Assembly: GCA_032622095.1 (NCBI GenBank)
Contig: CP136066.1
Coordinates: 132,959,917-133,023,916, forward strand
Reading direction: 5' to 3'
Length of the DNA: 64,000 nucleotides
From: Siphonodentalium dalli
Taxonomy: Eukaryota; Mollusca; Scaphopoda; Gadilida; Siphonodentaliidae
Notes under the pieces: model-generated
The model's input: only the letters and a program-made list of their open reading frames with translations
Told to the model about the DNA's origin: nothing
Databases searched by the model: none
Shown here: positions 10,935-21,894 of the stretch, piece by piece
Layout of the letters: every line of letters begins with the position of its first letter
Numbering within the stretch: position 1 is the first letter of the stretch
Position numbers and translations under genes: made by a program

Positions 10935-11910
10935 AATTCAGATTAACAATAATACATAAGTGGACTGAGGGTGTGCCAAAGGATTTAGTCATGCAAAGAG
11001 TGGCTTCCAGTGGACACGTTTTAAGGCCGAATGACCCCAAAATGACTCGTTCCCATCTACATGTCAATGTCAACAGTCATGACAAATTTCATAATGATCT
11101 GACTAAAGGTACGACCTGTAGCCCATGCCAAAGGATTTAGTCATGCAAAGAGTAAAATCCAAAATGGCTGCTAGCGGCCATGTTTTCTGGCCGAAAGACC
11201 CAAAAATTACTCGTTCCCATCTACTTGTCAATATTAACATCCATGACAATTTCATGATGATCAGTCGAACAGTACGACCTGTAGCCCGTGCTAATGGATT
11301 GAATTTTGATATCCAAGATGGCCACTGTCATGACAAATTTCACAATGATCCGACCAAAGGTACGACCTGTGGCCCGTGCCAAAGGATTTAGTCATGCAAA
11401 GAGTAAAATCCAAGATGGTTGCTGGCAGCCATGTTTTTTGGCCGAATGACCTAAAAATGACTCGTTCCCATCTACATGTCATTGTTAACTTACATGACAA
11501 ATTTCATGATGATCTGATCAAAGGTACGACCTGTAGCCTGTGTGAAAGGATTTAGTCATGCAAAGAGTAAATCCAAAATGGCTGCCAGCAGCCATGTTTT
11601 TTGGCCGAATGACCCCAAAATTACTCGTTCCCATCTACATGTCAATATTAACATCCATGACAAATTTCATGATGATCAGACGGAACAGTACGACCTGTAG
11701 CCCATGCTAATGGATTGAATTTTGAAATCAAAGATGGCCGCTGGCAGCCATGTTTTTTTCCCGAATGACCCCAAAATGAATCGTTCCGGTCTAAATGTTG
11801 ATGTCAACAGCTATGACAAATTTCATAATGATCCGACCAAAGGTATGACCTGTAGCCTGTATTGTTGACGATATACCAAGCCATGACAATAGCTCAAACT
11901 TTAAAATAAG
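10935..11910 (-). repeat. Tandem-core element, ~164-bp units, family A
   Basis: Units start with GCCAAAGGATTTAGTCATGC at about 10975, 11128, 11380 and 11545, with the variant GCTAATGGATTGAATTTTGA at 11289 and 11708. Each contains AAAATCCAA(G/A)ATGG, GGCCGAATGACC(C)CAAAA, CTCGTTCCCATCTACATGTC and CATGACAAATTTCATGATGATC. Spacing is about 160-165 bp with one shortened unit. The right edge (GTTGACGATATACC ... CATGACAATAGCTCAAACTTT) is the inverse of the left edge of the copy at 63685, so this copy lies on the minus strand and its 5' end is at about 11910. Several short frames here are repeat shadows. Confidence 0.85.
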
Positions 11911-12430
11911 GGCCGAAACTCAGGTAAAATAAGTCGGACAAACCTGGTTTTCGAACTCGATCTTGATATACGCCCTGTCACTAACTCACGGCCATAGTGG
12001 ATCCACCAGGTCCGGTTCCGTGGTTTTAGTGCTACAGGTCAATGTTTTGGAGAAGCATTCCATATATGGAAGTCATGAATAATTCAAAAGCTCAATATAT
12101 GGAATGCTACTCCAAGAGCAAATAAATAACAGAAGTGTGAGATGGAAACTATTTGTGCTTAAGCGCAAAGTGCTTAAGCGCAAATAAATGTTCCTTTTCA
12201 GATAACCCCCCCCTCATATCAATGGCTCAAGCCTTGTAATCATGTGATCATAAGGGGAGGATTTCCACTGATGCTTTGCCAAATAAAAAGGTTACACAAA
12301 ATATCAATACTCATAAAATATAATGAAATCAGCTCTTCACAGGAGATCAGTGTGAGCACCAGTGCACCTGTCTGCAACATTTTTTTTATTATGGGTGCCG
12401 AATCATCTCATACTTGACCTTTATAAGGGC
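11911..12430. other. Repeat-edge and low-complexity DNA
   Basis: Contains an imperfect inverted pair (GAAGCATTCCATATAT / ATATATGGAATGCTACTCC at 12050-12110) and GTGCTTAAGCGCAAA palindromes at 12155-12185, the same palindrome that recurs at the ends of the fold-back element at 13340-15245. Confidence 0.5.
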
Positions 12431-12432
12431 TA

Positions 12433-12726
12433 CAGTAATGCTCTAATTAATCGACCCCTTAACCACAGCAGAATTATGGGTAACATTTCAGGATTTAGTC
12501 GGAAATCAGTCTAAGTAAACTCATACCTAAATATTCATTACAACATTTCAAATATAGAGTCGACGTTCACCCAGACTGGTCGGAAATATGGCTTGTTGCC
12601 ATTCATCGGAAAGCTCTCAGGGAGAGCTTTCCGATGAATGGCAACAAGCCATATTTCCGACTAAATCCTGAAAAGTTACCCATAATTCTGCTGTGGTTAA
12701 GGGGTCGATTAATTAGAGCATTACTG
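12433..12726. mobile_element. Tc1/mariner-like palindromic MITE, copy 1 (with insertion)
   Basis: Ends are CAGTAATGCTCTAATTAATC and its inverse, flanked on both sides by TA (12431-12432 and 12727-12728). TA target sites and CAGT termini fit Tc1/mariner non-autonomous elements. The body is a long hairpin with a turn at CTCTCAGGGAGAG (about 12616). The left arm is interrupted by a 72-bp insert at 12507-12578 with a 9-bp duplication. Without the insert and duplication the length is 213 bp, matching the uninterrupted copy at 57854-58066. Confidence 0.85.
12507..12578. mobile_element. 72-bp insertion with 9-bp target duplication
   Basis: The string GTCGGAAAT occurs on both sides (12498-12506 and 12579-12587) and only once at this point in the intact copy at 57854-58066. 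The inserted 72 bases begin CAGTCTAAGTAAAC and end, in inverse, CAGTCTGGGTGAAC, giving imperfect 14-base terminal inverted repeats. This is an unusually small insertion sequence. Its terminus resembles that of the 302-bp element at 13028-13329 (CAGGTCTGGGTGAAC). Confidence 0.75.
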
Positions 12727-13027
12727 TATGTGTATAAAACTGTCACTACTGTGAATCAACTTGTCCGCTAACTCTGAATATATATTTAGCTCAAAATTAT
12801 TTATGTAAATATCTGTGAAATGCTGTGCTATATGCAGGTATTATCAAAAGTTCTTCGAAAAAGAACACCTCAAAGCCTAAAAATAATTAGTAAAAAAAAT
12901 AAAGGGGAGGGTACCTGAAAACCTGCAGTAATTTGACTTATAAAATTTAGTAGAAAACTGGGGTAGTGGGTCCCGGAAAAGGCCAAAATGAAAAAATGAC
13001 CTATGTGTGTGCAATGAAAACTTGTAT
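12727..13027. other. Short non-coding spacer
   Basis: AT-rich, nothing recognised. Confidence 0.5.
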
Positions 13028-13329
13028 CAGGTCTGGGTGAACACCGATTGATCTTTATTAGACCGATCAGTCAAAAATAGACAAATCGGTTTTCACTGCC
13101 AGCGTGCATCTGAGATAAGGAGAGTCAATCTATAATGTTCTATAATTATCTTTCAAACAAATTAATTCTGATTTCTTTTGAAAGACAAGGAATAATTATT
13201 TACTGCATGAGAATAAAAAAAAATATTTCAATATTCACAAAATTTAGATTTCTGTCTCTTACACCAGTGCTACTGTGCCAGGAAGACCGATCAGTCTATT
13301 ATAGATTGATCGGTGGTCACCCAGACCTG
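13028..13329. mobile_element. 302-bp TIR element (CAGGTCTGGGTGA ends)
   Basis: Left end CAGGTCTGGGTGAACACCGA and right end, in inverse, CAGGTCTGGGTGACCACCGA differ at one base. Subterminal inverted GATTGATC/GATCAATC and ACCGATCAGTC strings extend the hairpin. No target duplication is convincing. A decayed partial copy of its right part is at 14225-14345 (TGTGCCAGGAAGAACGATCG). The 67-codon frame at 13135-13338 lies inside and is not called. Confidence 0.65.
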
Positions 13330-13339
13330 TGTTTGTAAG

Positions 13340-15245
13340 GCTTTATTTGCGCTTAAGCGCAAATAATTTATTTGCACTTAATAAGCACAAAAAAACTATT
13401 TATTTGCGCTTTAATTTAAACACAAATAAGTTATTTGCGCTTAAGCGCAAATACCTACTGGTAAAGCATTACTTACACAGTAATTGACAGCTTTGGAAAG
13501 CATGACAATTTATTCAATTGTATAGCAGAGATGTATTATATGATATTATTAATATTTTTTTATACATAAATTTAATTATCAGGAAATATGTGTAGGCCTA
13601 ATGTTACTTCTCTCAATGGTGGTTGATACTTTGTATCAATTAAAAAGATACCATTGTTCTTTTAGGAACAATCAATTATCTGTTACAGACCGCTAAATAT
13701 CACAAACTTGATATGTGTCACAATTTACACAATATCTCTCCAAATTTGTGCTGATAAGGAAGCATCAACGATAAATGTTCTAGTATTTTTTTACGACAAT
13801 CTAACAACTTAAATAAGCTGTTTTCGGTGTGTGAAATATAACTTTTCTGTCCTACAACTAGTAAAAGGATTTAAATTGATACTATCCTCTTTCTCTGGGA
13901 TTTATTCCATTAAAAAACTAATTTCTATACTTGATTCAAGTCTTGTTTCAGCTTCATTTGAAATAATGTCTCAAAATAGTTGTAATGAAGCATTCAACTC
14001 ATCTTACTAGTATAGAAACTGTCTCAATGAAGGTTAAATCCTCTCCAAATTGAAAATACAGTGGTACTATTCAGACTTTAATGAGTCTCTTTCATTTTGC
14101 TGATGAAACAGTCTTGTTTCCTCCATTATAAATTAAAAACTGTTCTCAATTCCTGACAATCCTACTCATTGTGGTCAGAATTTGATCAATTTGAGCCAGA
14201 TCAATAATTATTTAGAATTTGAAATACAGAAATTCACATTGTACATCCAGAAATTTAGAGTTCATCTCTTACATCAGTGAGCACTGTGCCAGGAAGAACG
14301 ATCGGTCTAATAAAGATTGACCTGTGTATGTAAGGCTTTATTTGTGTAGCCTTACTTAATCTATAATCCCTCTTTTGTTGAAATAAATATAACGATATCA
14401 GTTCCCCGTACCTCGAGCGTCCTGCATGATCCCCGAAGACATTAGAGGTGCCGACAACTTTGCGACCAGATGCAAAGGATTATTAAATAGTGGTCTCTTT
14501 AAATTCCACATCCTATTTGGCCGTCACTAAAGTACATTAAAGAAAACGCCGACTATCATGGAGTCAGTTACTTGCCATATTATGGGAGGCCGTTTTCACA
14601 TTTATTCCCTAATTTGCGCTTAATCGCAATTCATTTTGGCAAATAGAAGTTGAGGCTATCACCCCCAAAAGATTTTTATAAAGGGCTAGTCCAAATTATC
14701 ATTTTCATCAGGAATCCATTTTTCCAACCTTTTTTCAATTGAACTCTTTGTGACAGCTAGATGTAAAATGTGAATTTCATTTCTAATTCTAAATAATTAT
14801 GGATCCCGCTCAAATTGATAAAATTCTGACCACAATGAGTTGGATTGTCTGCAGGAATTGCAAATGGTTTTCAATTTATGATGGAGGAAACAGGACTGAT
14901 GAGTCAGCAAATGAAAGAGACTGTTTGGAGGGGGTTATTAACACTATCATTGAGACAGTCTCGATAAGATGTGTTGAATGCCTCATTCTAAATATTTCAG
15001 ACATCTTTTACAAAAGAAGGTGAAACAAGACTTGAATCAAGAACAGAAGTTAGTTTTTGAGCTGACCCGGCTAAAAAAACTAACTTCTGTTCTTGATTCA
15101 AGTCTTGTTTCACCTTCACTAATAATATTGTATCATACATCTCTGCTATACAATTGAATAAATTTTCATGCTTTCAAAGCTGTCAATCTCTGTATGTAAG
15201 GCTTTATTAAGCGCAAATAATTTATTTGCGCTTAAATGCAAATAC
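13340..15245. mobile_element. Large fold-back element 1
   Basis: Segments 13437-13550 and 13910-14260 reappear inverted at 15127-15245 and 14745-15060 respectively. Shared landmarks include CTTGATTCAAGTCTTGTTTCA, GAGACTGTTT/AGTCTC, CTCATTGTGGTCAGAATTT and AATAATTATTTAGAATTTGAAAT. Both ends carry the palindrome TTTGCGCTTAAGCGCAAAT (around 13436-13454 and, decayed, 15207-15243). A second small palindrome sits at 15005-15120 around GAGCTGACCCGGCT. The 74-codon frame at 14799-15023 lies in the right arm, has no matching frame in the left arm, and is not called. No transposase is present. Confidence 0.7.
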
Positions 15246-15790
15246 TAGCTCCAGTTGGCTTATTTCATCTAGCTTCGATAGATATTCTATTCAATATTGA
15301 AGTTATAATGGCTTCTGTTACACAATTTGATTCAACGTAAACATCGATCTTTGTTGGTTATCGGAAATAGCAAAAAATTCACTCTTGGTTTTTTTCTTCA
15401 AATCTGGTTAAATTTTTGTTTATATCTAACGACAGTCACTTTTACAAGATGCATATACACACATAAGCATCTTGAAAATCGTGAATCTCAGAAAGAAGCC
15501 AAATTATCGTGTTACATGGAGTTTAAAAACACAGTCCGTTCTTTATAATAGAAGCCATTTTAGTAATGAATATGTAGCGAGATTGAGATGGCTTGTGGTG
15601 CTTAGTAACAGTAACCATGTAGCTTATATGTGGGCGGTACGTATGGATAGGTCCATTGTACAACAGGGACAGACCTAGGTGGAATATGAGATTATCTTAT
15701 ATTCTACATGAAAACCGTAGTCAGAAATGGTAATGCCCTCAAGATCATATTATTTGCCATATATACAATATAATAACTTTAATGTGGTTA
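15246..15790. other. Spacer between the two fold-back elements
   Basis: No supported feature. Frames at 15327-15548 and 15472-15678 are short, overlapping and without motif support. Confidence 0.45.
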
Positions 15791-16665
15791 AAGATGGCGT
15801 CCTTCATGGTGGCCATTTATTTTATATGCACCAGGTCTCTTTGATCGCCGTTATAGTAAAGATGATATCACATGCGGTCTTGTTTTCCGTTCGATTCGTT
15901 ATGCTAATATACAACTCTTACAAATTAGCCAAAAACCGACACCAGAATCCAATATGGTGGCAAAGATGGCCACCGAAAGTGAAAATATGCTATTTTTTGG
16001 ACATTTCACCACTTTCGTTTGTCACTGTGGGAAAATATTTGCATCTTGGCGTGAATTTATACATTTATCGTATAGAAGAGTCATTAGCAAACACAAGGCG
16101 ACCATAATATACATTCATTGTGTGATATTTTTTTCCAATATCACGTTTTCCCAAATGCCGGTATAATAGGTCAAAGCCGAATCGACGCTAAATGACGCGA
16201 TGTGATGTTTCGAATCAATGAATGGTATTGCTATTATAACAACACCCATGCATATATATGTGCAGTAGATACTCGAGCTAGGATTCGTCTTATACCCTTG
16301 TTGAGGAATATTCACCCAAATCCAAGCTGCGGCATTGTCACGACAAATCCACACCTGTTTACTATTGTGAGTTGGGAACACTTATGCGAAGAACTGTCCT
16401 TATATCATATCCAAATAAAAGTCCCCTAAAATCTAAAATGGCGCCCACAATGGCCGAAATATTTTGAAAAATCACCGAAATTCCCTCATTTCCACATTAT
16501 TGGGCATTATTTTCGAGACAACTGGACACATGCTGACAGTTGAGTTGGAATATCGAGGTGAAGTAATTACATTGCATCTCATGCAAGAGATTGTTTTCCA
16601 AATTGAAGATGGCGGCCAAAATGGCGACAGAAATTTGAAAACAAGCTCACGTTCCTTTACTATTC
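15791..16665 (+). mobile_element. Large fold-back element 2, left arm
   Basis: This arm pairs, inverted, with 17240-17494 plus 19091-19727. It begins AAGATGGCGTCC and contains GATGATATCACATGCGGTCT, CCGACACCAGAATCCAATAT, TATTTGCATCTTGGC and CGAATCAATGAATG, all found in inverse in the right arm. The inner part holds AAATGGCGCCCACAATGGCC and GAAGATGGCGGCCAAAATGG. At 16411-16420 it keeps CCAAATAAAA intact, the site interrupted in the other arm by the pearl-like element. Frames inside (for example 15727-16107) are not conserved as coding sequence. Confidence 0.8.
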
Positions 16666-17239
16666 TCTACTATTAAAGCGACCATGGCCGTAACCGTATA
16701 GTCATATTTTGTACCTGAGTTTATTCTGATTTGCCACATTCAGCATTATCTGGACCCGTTTCCGTCTCTTCGTCAGATTAATCTATCTCGCTCACACCGA
16801 CACAGTTTTCTAAACTTCTTTGTAGAAAGGTCCCACTAATCGGAATGTTTCAAACAATGCATATGTCGGTGCCGGTCTCTATCTGCGTATTTTCAGCTTT
16901 GGTGACCTAATGGGGATAACAAAATGTACACCTTGTGATCTTCCCAAACAGCCACTTCTCAATATATGGTTCATCAATTCACATACTCATCTAATACACT
17001 TGACGTACCCGGAACACTTCTGCATATGGCTTCGAATGTTGAAAGCATGACATTTGACGGATGCCTTTCTGCTAAGGCGTAGAAGACCATAATGGATAAT
17101 ATACCCACAATTCTTGACCGCCTACTTGACTGTGAGTATCAATTGCCAAACTCAAATGAATACATACTTCATATATCAATATTCCATATCAACATGTAAT
17201 GGTGGGTAGAAATCGCGAAACAATAACGCCCATCGTAAG
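16666..17239. other. Central spacer of fold-back element 2
   Basis: About 575 bp between the arms, more GC-balanced than its surroundings. I see no open frame long enough to be a transposase. Confidence 0.5.
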
Positions 17240-19727
17240 AAAGTAAATGAATGTAGGCAGGTTTTCAAATTTTGGTCGCCATTTTGGCCGCCATCTTCGA
17301 TTTGGAAAACACTTTCTTGTATGAGATGTAAGGTAATTAATTCACCTCACTTGAGTCAGTATTTCCAACTCAACTGTAAGAATCGGTGGAGTTGTCTCGA
17401 CAATAATGCTCAATGATGTGGATATGAGGGAATTTCTGTGATTTTTCAAAATCTGTCCGCCATTGTGGGCGTCTTTTTGGATTTGGGAGACTTTTATTAG
17501 TCGAGTTTTTTTCCAAAACTCGACTAATAGTTTGATGAGGGACGGTGGGCGGGCGGGCGGTGGACGGGCGGGCGGGCGGCGTGTTTTGCTTATAACTCAA
17601 CCGTTTATTGACGGATTTATGAGTACATATCCATGCTCGTAAGCTGCGACAAAAAATCGGGTTCGTCCGCACATTTATTACAGAGTTATGGCCCTTTGAA
17701 TTTTCAGCTCGTTAGCGTGATAACTTCAACAAACGTTATCCGATTTGATTGAAATTTGGTATATAGGTGTCTCCCAAGAATATCTCGGATGAGTTCGAAA
17801 ACCGGCCTGGTCCGATAAAATTTTATAGAGTTATGGCCCTTAATTAGTCATTTTTCACGAATTTTCAGCTCGTTAGCGCGATAACTTCAACAAACGTTAT
17901 CCGATTTGATTGAAATTTGGTATATAGGTGTCTCCCAAGAATATCTCGGATGAGTTCGAAAACCGGCCTGGTCCGATAAAATTTGATAGAGTTATAGCCC
18001 TTAATTAGTCATTTTTCACGAATTTTCAGCTCGTTAGCGCGATAACTTCAACAAACGTTATCCGATTTGATTGAAATTTGGTATATAGGTGTCTCCCAAG
18101 AATATCTCGGATGAGTTCGAAAAACGGCCTCGTCCGATAAAATTTGATAGAGTTATGCCCTTAATTAGTCATTTTTCACGAATTTTCAGCTCGTTAGCGC
18201 GATAACTTCAACAAACGTTATCCGATTTGATTGAAATTTGGTATATAGGTGTCTCCCAAGAATATCTCGGATGAGTTCGAAAACCGGCCTCGTCCGATAA
18301 AATTTGATAGAGTTATGGCCCTTAATTAGTCATTTTTCACGAATTTTCAGCTCGTTAGCGCGATAACTTCAACAAACGTTATCCGATTTGATTGAAATTT
18401 GGTATATAGGTGTCTCCCAAGAATATCTCGGATGAGTTCGAAAACCGGCCTGGTCCGATAAAATTTGATAGAGTTATGGCCCTTAATTAGTCATTTTTCA
18501 CGAATTTTCAGCTCGTTAGCGCGATAACTTCAACAAACGTTATCCGATTTGATTGAAATTTGGTATATAGGTGTCTCCCAAGAATATCTCGGATGAGTTC
18601 GAAAACCGGCCTGGTCCGATAAAATTTTATCGAGTTATGGCCCTTAATTAGTCATTTTTCACGAATTTTCAGCTCGTTAGCGCGATAACTTCAACAAACG
18701 TTATCCGATTTGATTGAAATTTGGTATATAGGTGTCTCCCAAGAATATCTCGGATGAGTTCGAAAACCGGCCTGGTCCGATAAAATTTGATAGAGTTATG
18801 GCCCTTAATTAGTCATTTTTCGTGAATTTTTAGCTCGTTAGCGCGATAACTTCAACAAACGTCCTCCGATTTGTTTAAAATTTGGAATAGACATACTTGC
18901 CAAGAATATTTCGGACGAGTTCGAAAACCAGCCTGGCCCGATAAAATTTGATGGAGTAATGGCCCTTAATTAGTCATTTTTCGATTTTACCTATTAATTA
19001 GTCTACCGATACTGATGCACACCAATTGGCGGTAGCCACCGGCGGTAAGCCACCGAAAACGAGACACAGCATCTCTGATGCCACCTCTTGTTTGGATATG
19101 GTACAAGGAAAGTTCTCACAATAGTAAGCAGGTATGGAGTTGTGACAATAACGCTCACTGATGTTAAAATCAGCGATTTTCCTATTTCTGTGGCTATTTT
19201 GGCCGCCATCCTCAACTCAGGTATAAGAGGAATCCTAGCTCGAGTATCTAGCTCCTGCACATATATATGCATAGGTGTTGTTATGATAGCAACATTCATT
19301 GATTCGAAACATTACATCGCGTTATTTGCGTCGATTCGGCTTTGACCTATTATACCGGTATTTGGGAAAACGTGATATCGGACAAAAATGTCCAACAATG
19401 AATGTATATTATGGTCCCCTTGTGTTCGCCAATGACACTTCTGTACGATAAATGTATAAATTCATGCCAAGATGCAAATATTTTCCCACAGAGACAAACT
19501 AAAGGTGGTGAAATGTCAAAAAAATAGCATATTTTCACATTTCTGTGGCCATCTTGACCGCCATATTGGATTCTGGTGTCGGATGTTTGGCTAATTTGTA
19601 AGGGTTGTATATTAGCATAACGAATCGAGCGGAAACAAGACCGCATGTGATATCATCTTTACTATAATGGTGATCAAAGATATCTGGTGCATATAAAACA
19701 AATGGCCGCCATGATGGACGCCATCTT
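17240..19727 (-). mobile_element. Large fold-back element 2, right arm, split by an insertion
   Basis: Inverted counterpart of 15791-16665 in two pieces: 17240-17494 (inner part, GCCATTTTGGCCGCCATCTTC) and 19091-19727 (outer part). The pieces join exactly if 17495-19090 is removed. The arms differ by scattered substitutions and small indels, so they are old enough to have diverged or were never gene-converted. Confidence 0.8.
17496..19090 (+). mobile_element. Pearl/HINE-like element with 161-bp core repeats
   Basis: Structure in order: a 5' hairpin with 14-base arms (ATTAGTCGAGTTTT, loop, AAAACTCGACTAAT, 17496-17528); a G-rich tetranucleotide microsatellite (GGGC/GGAC, about 17541-17580); then core repeats whose AGCTCGTTAGCG landmark falls at 17706, 17867, 18028, 18188, 18349, 18510, 18671 and 18832, a period of 161 with one 160. 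The middle copies are nearly identical, the first and last diverged. The right end is GATGCCACCTCTTG. This is the design reported for bivalve 'pearl' and related Helentron non-autonomous elements. No Rep/helicase is encoded. The empty site in the other fold-back arm (TTTTATTTGG) gives the insertion point at an AT/TT step with no long target duplication. Confidence 0.85.
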
Positions 19728-20335
19728 GTCTGGAGTCTCTGCGGCCAATTTTTTTTCTTGTTAACAAAAAAAAGAAAAAAAAAGAGGAGACATTAAGAGA
19801 GAAAATTAGTGGGGTGAAGTTGAGTCCTGCACGGGGGTGAAGAGGTCGACCAATATCTCCTGAGCTAATCGTTCCGGATGGAATTCAGTTCATCACGCCG
19901 CCCGGAACAGCGGAATTTTTGTTTGTCTCTGTCAAATAGAACCAATATTTCATTATTGGAGCTAAAAACCCTCCTCATCAATGAGTACGGTGTTAGTCAG
20001 TGGGCCGCATCATTGGGTGCGGCGAATTTCAAAACAAAATATCATTGAAGAGGCTAAAACCCGACCCAGAATTCCCCCATTAGGATGTGACACGGAGTCG
20101 GAATGGAGCAACGTAAATGGATAGTTGCATAGCACTCCCACGTCTCATACTTTCTTTGAGTATATATGGTCATATATATAATGAATTGCACATTTGATAC
20201 TACCAATGCGTTGTTTTAGCTATAAACGTTTGGCAATAATGTGTTAAATTGGTATAAATAGTATTCCGGATGCCACCCTCTTTTATGGAGTATTCCAGAT
20301 GCCACCCCCCATTTTAGGCCGGATGCCAGAGGGGG
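19728..20335. other. Unique spacer
   Basis: Holds A-rich low complexity (19755-19790) and otherwise unrecognised DNA. No coding frame is supported. Confidence 0.45.
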
Positions 20336-20560
20336 TGGGGTGGTCCCCCACATAAAGCGAGTGATTATATGACCATTGGTGAGGTGCATACGTATACCTG
20401 GAGTGACTCTATGGTCATGGGTGGAGTGTATATGCATATATTGAGTGGCTACTTGGCCATGGGTGTGGGGAAATAGGTACACATGGAGTGACTATGGCCA
20501 AATGGTGGGGTCATTAGGTATGCACTGATTGACTCTATGATCATGAATGTGGTGCATATG
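20336..20560 (+). repeat. Degenerate ~60-bp satellite, left block
   Basis: Repeats of the form GAGTGA(C/T)(T)..TATG(A/G)CCAT..GGTG(A/G)GGTG.ATA.GTATACCTG recur every ~50-65 bp. The block matches 24395-24600 in the same orientation (GAGTGGCTACTTGGCCATGG, TAGGTACACATGGAGTGACT). Confidence 0.75.
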
Positions 20561-20593
20561 TATGGAACGCCATAGCTGCCTTATATTGGCGAT

Positions 20594-21325
20594 TGTCATT
20601 ATATGTAGATACTTTGCCATTATATGCACATACTTTGTCATTATATGCAGATAGTTTGTCTTTATTTGCAGACACTTTGTCATTATATGCAGATACTTTG
20701 TCATTATATGCAGATAGTTTGTCATTATATGTAGATACTTTGTCATTATATGCATATATTTCGTCTTTATATGCAGATACTGTGTCATTATATGCAGACA
20801 CTTTGTCATTATATGCAGATAGTTTGTCATTATATGCAGATACTTTGTCATTATATGTAGATACTTTGTCTTTATATGCAGATACCGTACCCTGGCATTA
20901 TATGTAGATGTTTTGTCTTTATATTCAGACACTTTGGCATTATATGTAGATACTTTGGCATTATATGCAGATACTTTGTCATTATATGTAGATACTTTGG
21001 CATTATATGTAGATACTTTGTCATTATATGTAGATACTTTGGCATTATATGCAGATAGTTTGTCATTATATGTAGATACTTTGCCTTTATATGCAGATAC
21101 CGTACCTTGTCATTATATGTAGATATTTTGTCTTTATATGCAGACACTTTGTCATTATATGCAGACACTTTGTCATTATATGCAGATACTTTGGCATTAT
21201 ATGCAGATAGTTTGTCATTATATGTAGATATTTTGCATTATATGCGGCTATTGTGTCTTTATATGCAGATACTTTGGCATTATATGCAGATACTTTGTCA
21301 TTATATGCGGATACTTTTCATTATA
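20594..21325 (-). repeat. 21-bp minisatellite array, inverted copy
   Basis: About 35 units of TTTGTCATTATATGCAGATAC with variants (CTTTATATGC, GGCATTATATG, GTAGAT). A few units carry small indels, for example GATACCGTACC near 20880 and 21097, which break the phase. It is the reverse complement of the array at 23430-24182, and its terminal flank (GCCTTATATTGGCGATTG at 20578-20595) is the inverse of the flank there. The open frames in it, on both strands, reflect a stop-free 21-mer. Confidence 0.9.
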
Positions 21326-21790
21326 CGTTCGTTCCATGATATTATATAAAATCAGGTCTCTGGGTCACTGCTTCATGCAGAGCAGAGAACATGTGTTGAG
21401 GTACAGTTCTTTTTATTTGACATAGTCATTGAACCTGACAGGCGGTCTAATTGGAGTTGATGGTTCACATGTGTCTTCGTATCTCACGTTCGAAATGTTC
21501 GTAAGTTTTTAACATATGTTTCCTGTTTCTGCGAACACCATTACCATTTTATGTGAGAACTTGATAATAACGTGGAGTACTGTCACCTCAGTCGCCCACT
21601 GTGATTTATTGGTAGTTCCGACAGTGTACATTGACCCTTTGACTCGGAGTCTGATGTGGCTTTGGAGCCAAATGTCACATTAGTTTGATATTTAGGCAGT
21701 CTCGTTCTAATGCTCCGATTTAGGAATTTGTCTGCAGGTGATAGTCCATCACACTTCTGACACCATGTTGTGATCAGGGAATAGCCGGGC

Positions 21791-21836
<46 letters not shown>

Positions 21837-21880
21837 AAACCCGTATATACTGCAATGTTATAATTTGAGATATGAAAGCA
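21326..21880. other. Spacer with a (GA)n microsatellite
   Basis: A (GA) dinucleotide run of about 17 copies occurs at 21796-21831, followed by a short G run. No gene recognised. Confidence 0.6.
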
Positions 21881-21894
21881 TCTATATCTATATT

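Noticed and set aside
14885-14925. Possible hammerhead ribozyme core (GGACTGATGAGTCAGC ... ATGAAAG)
   Set aside because: CTGATGA and GAAA are present but the bases between cannot form stem II and no matching stems I or III are visible.
14799-15023. 74-codon frame (MDPAQIDKILTT...)
   Set aside because: It lies in one arm of a fold-back element. The other arm has stops and frameshifts in the corresponding frame.
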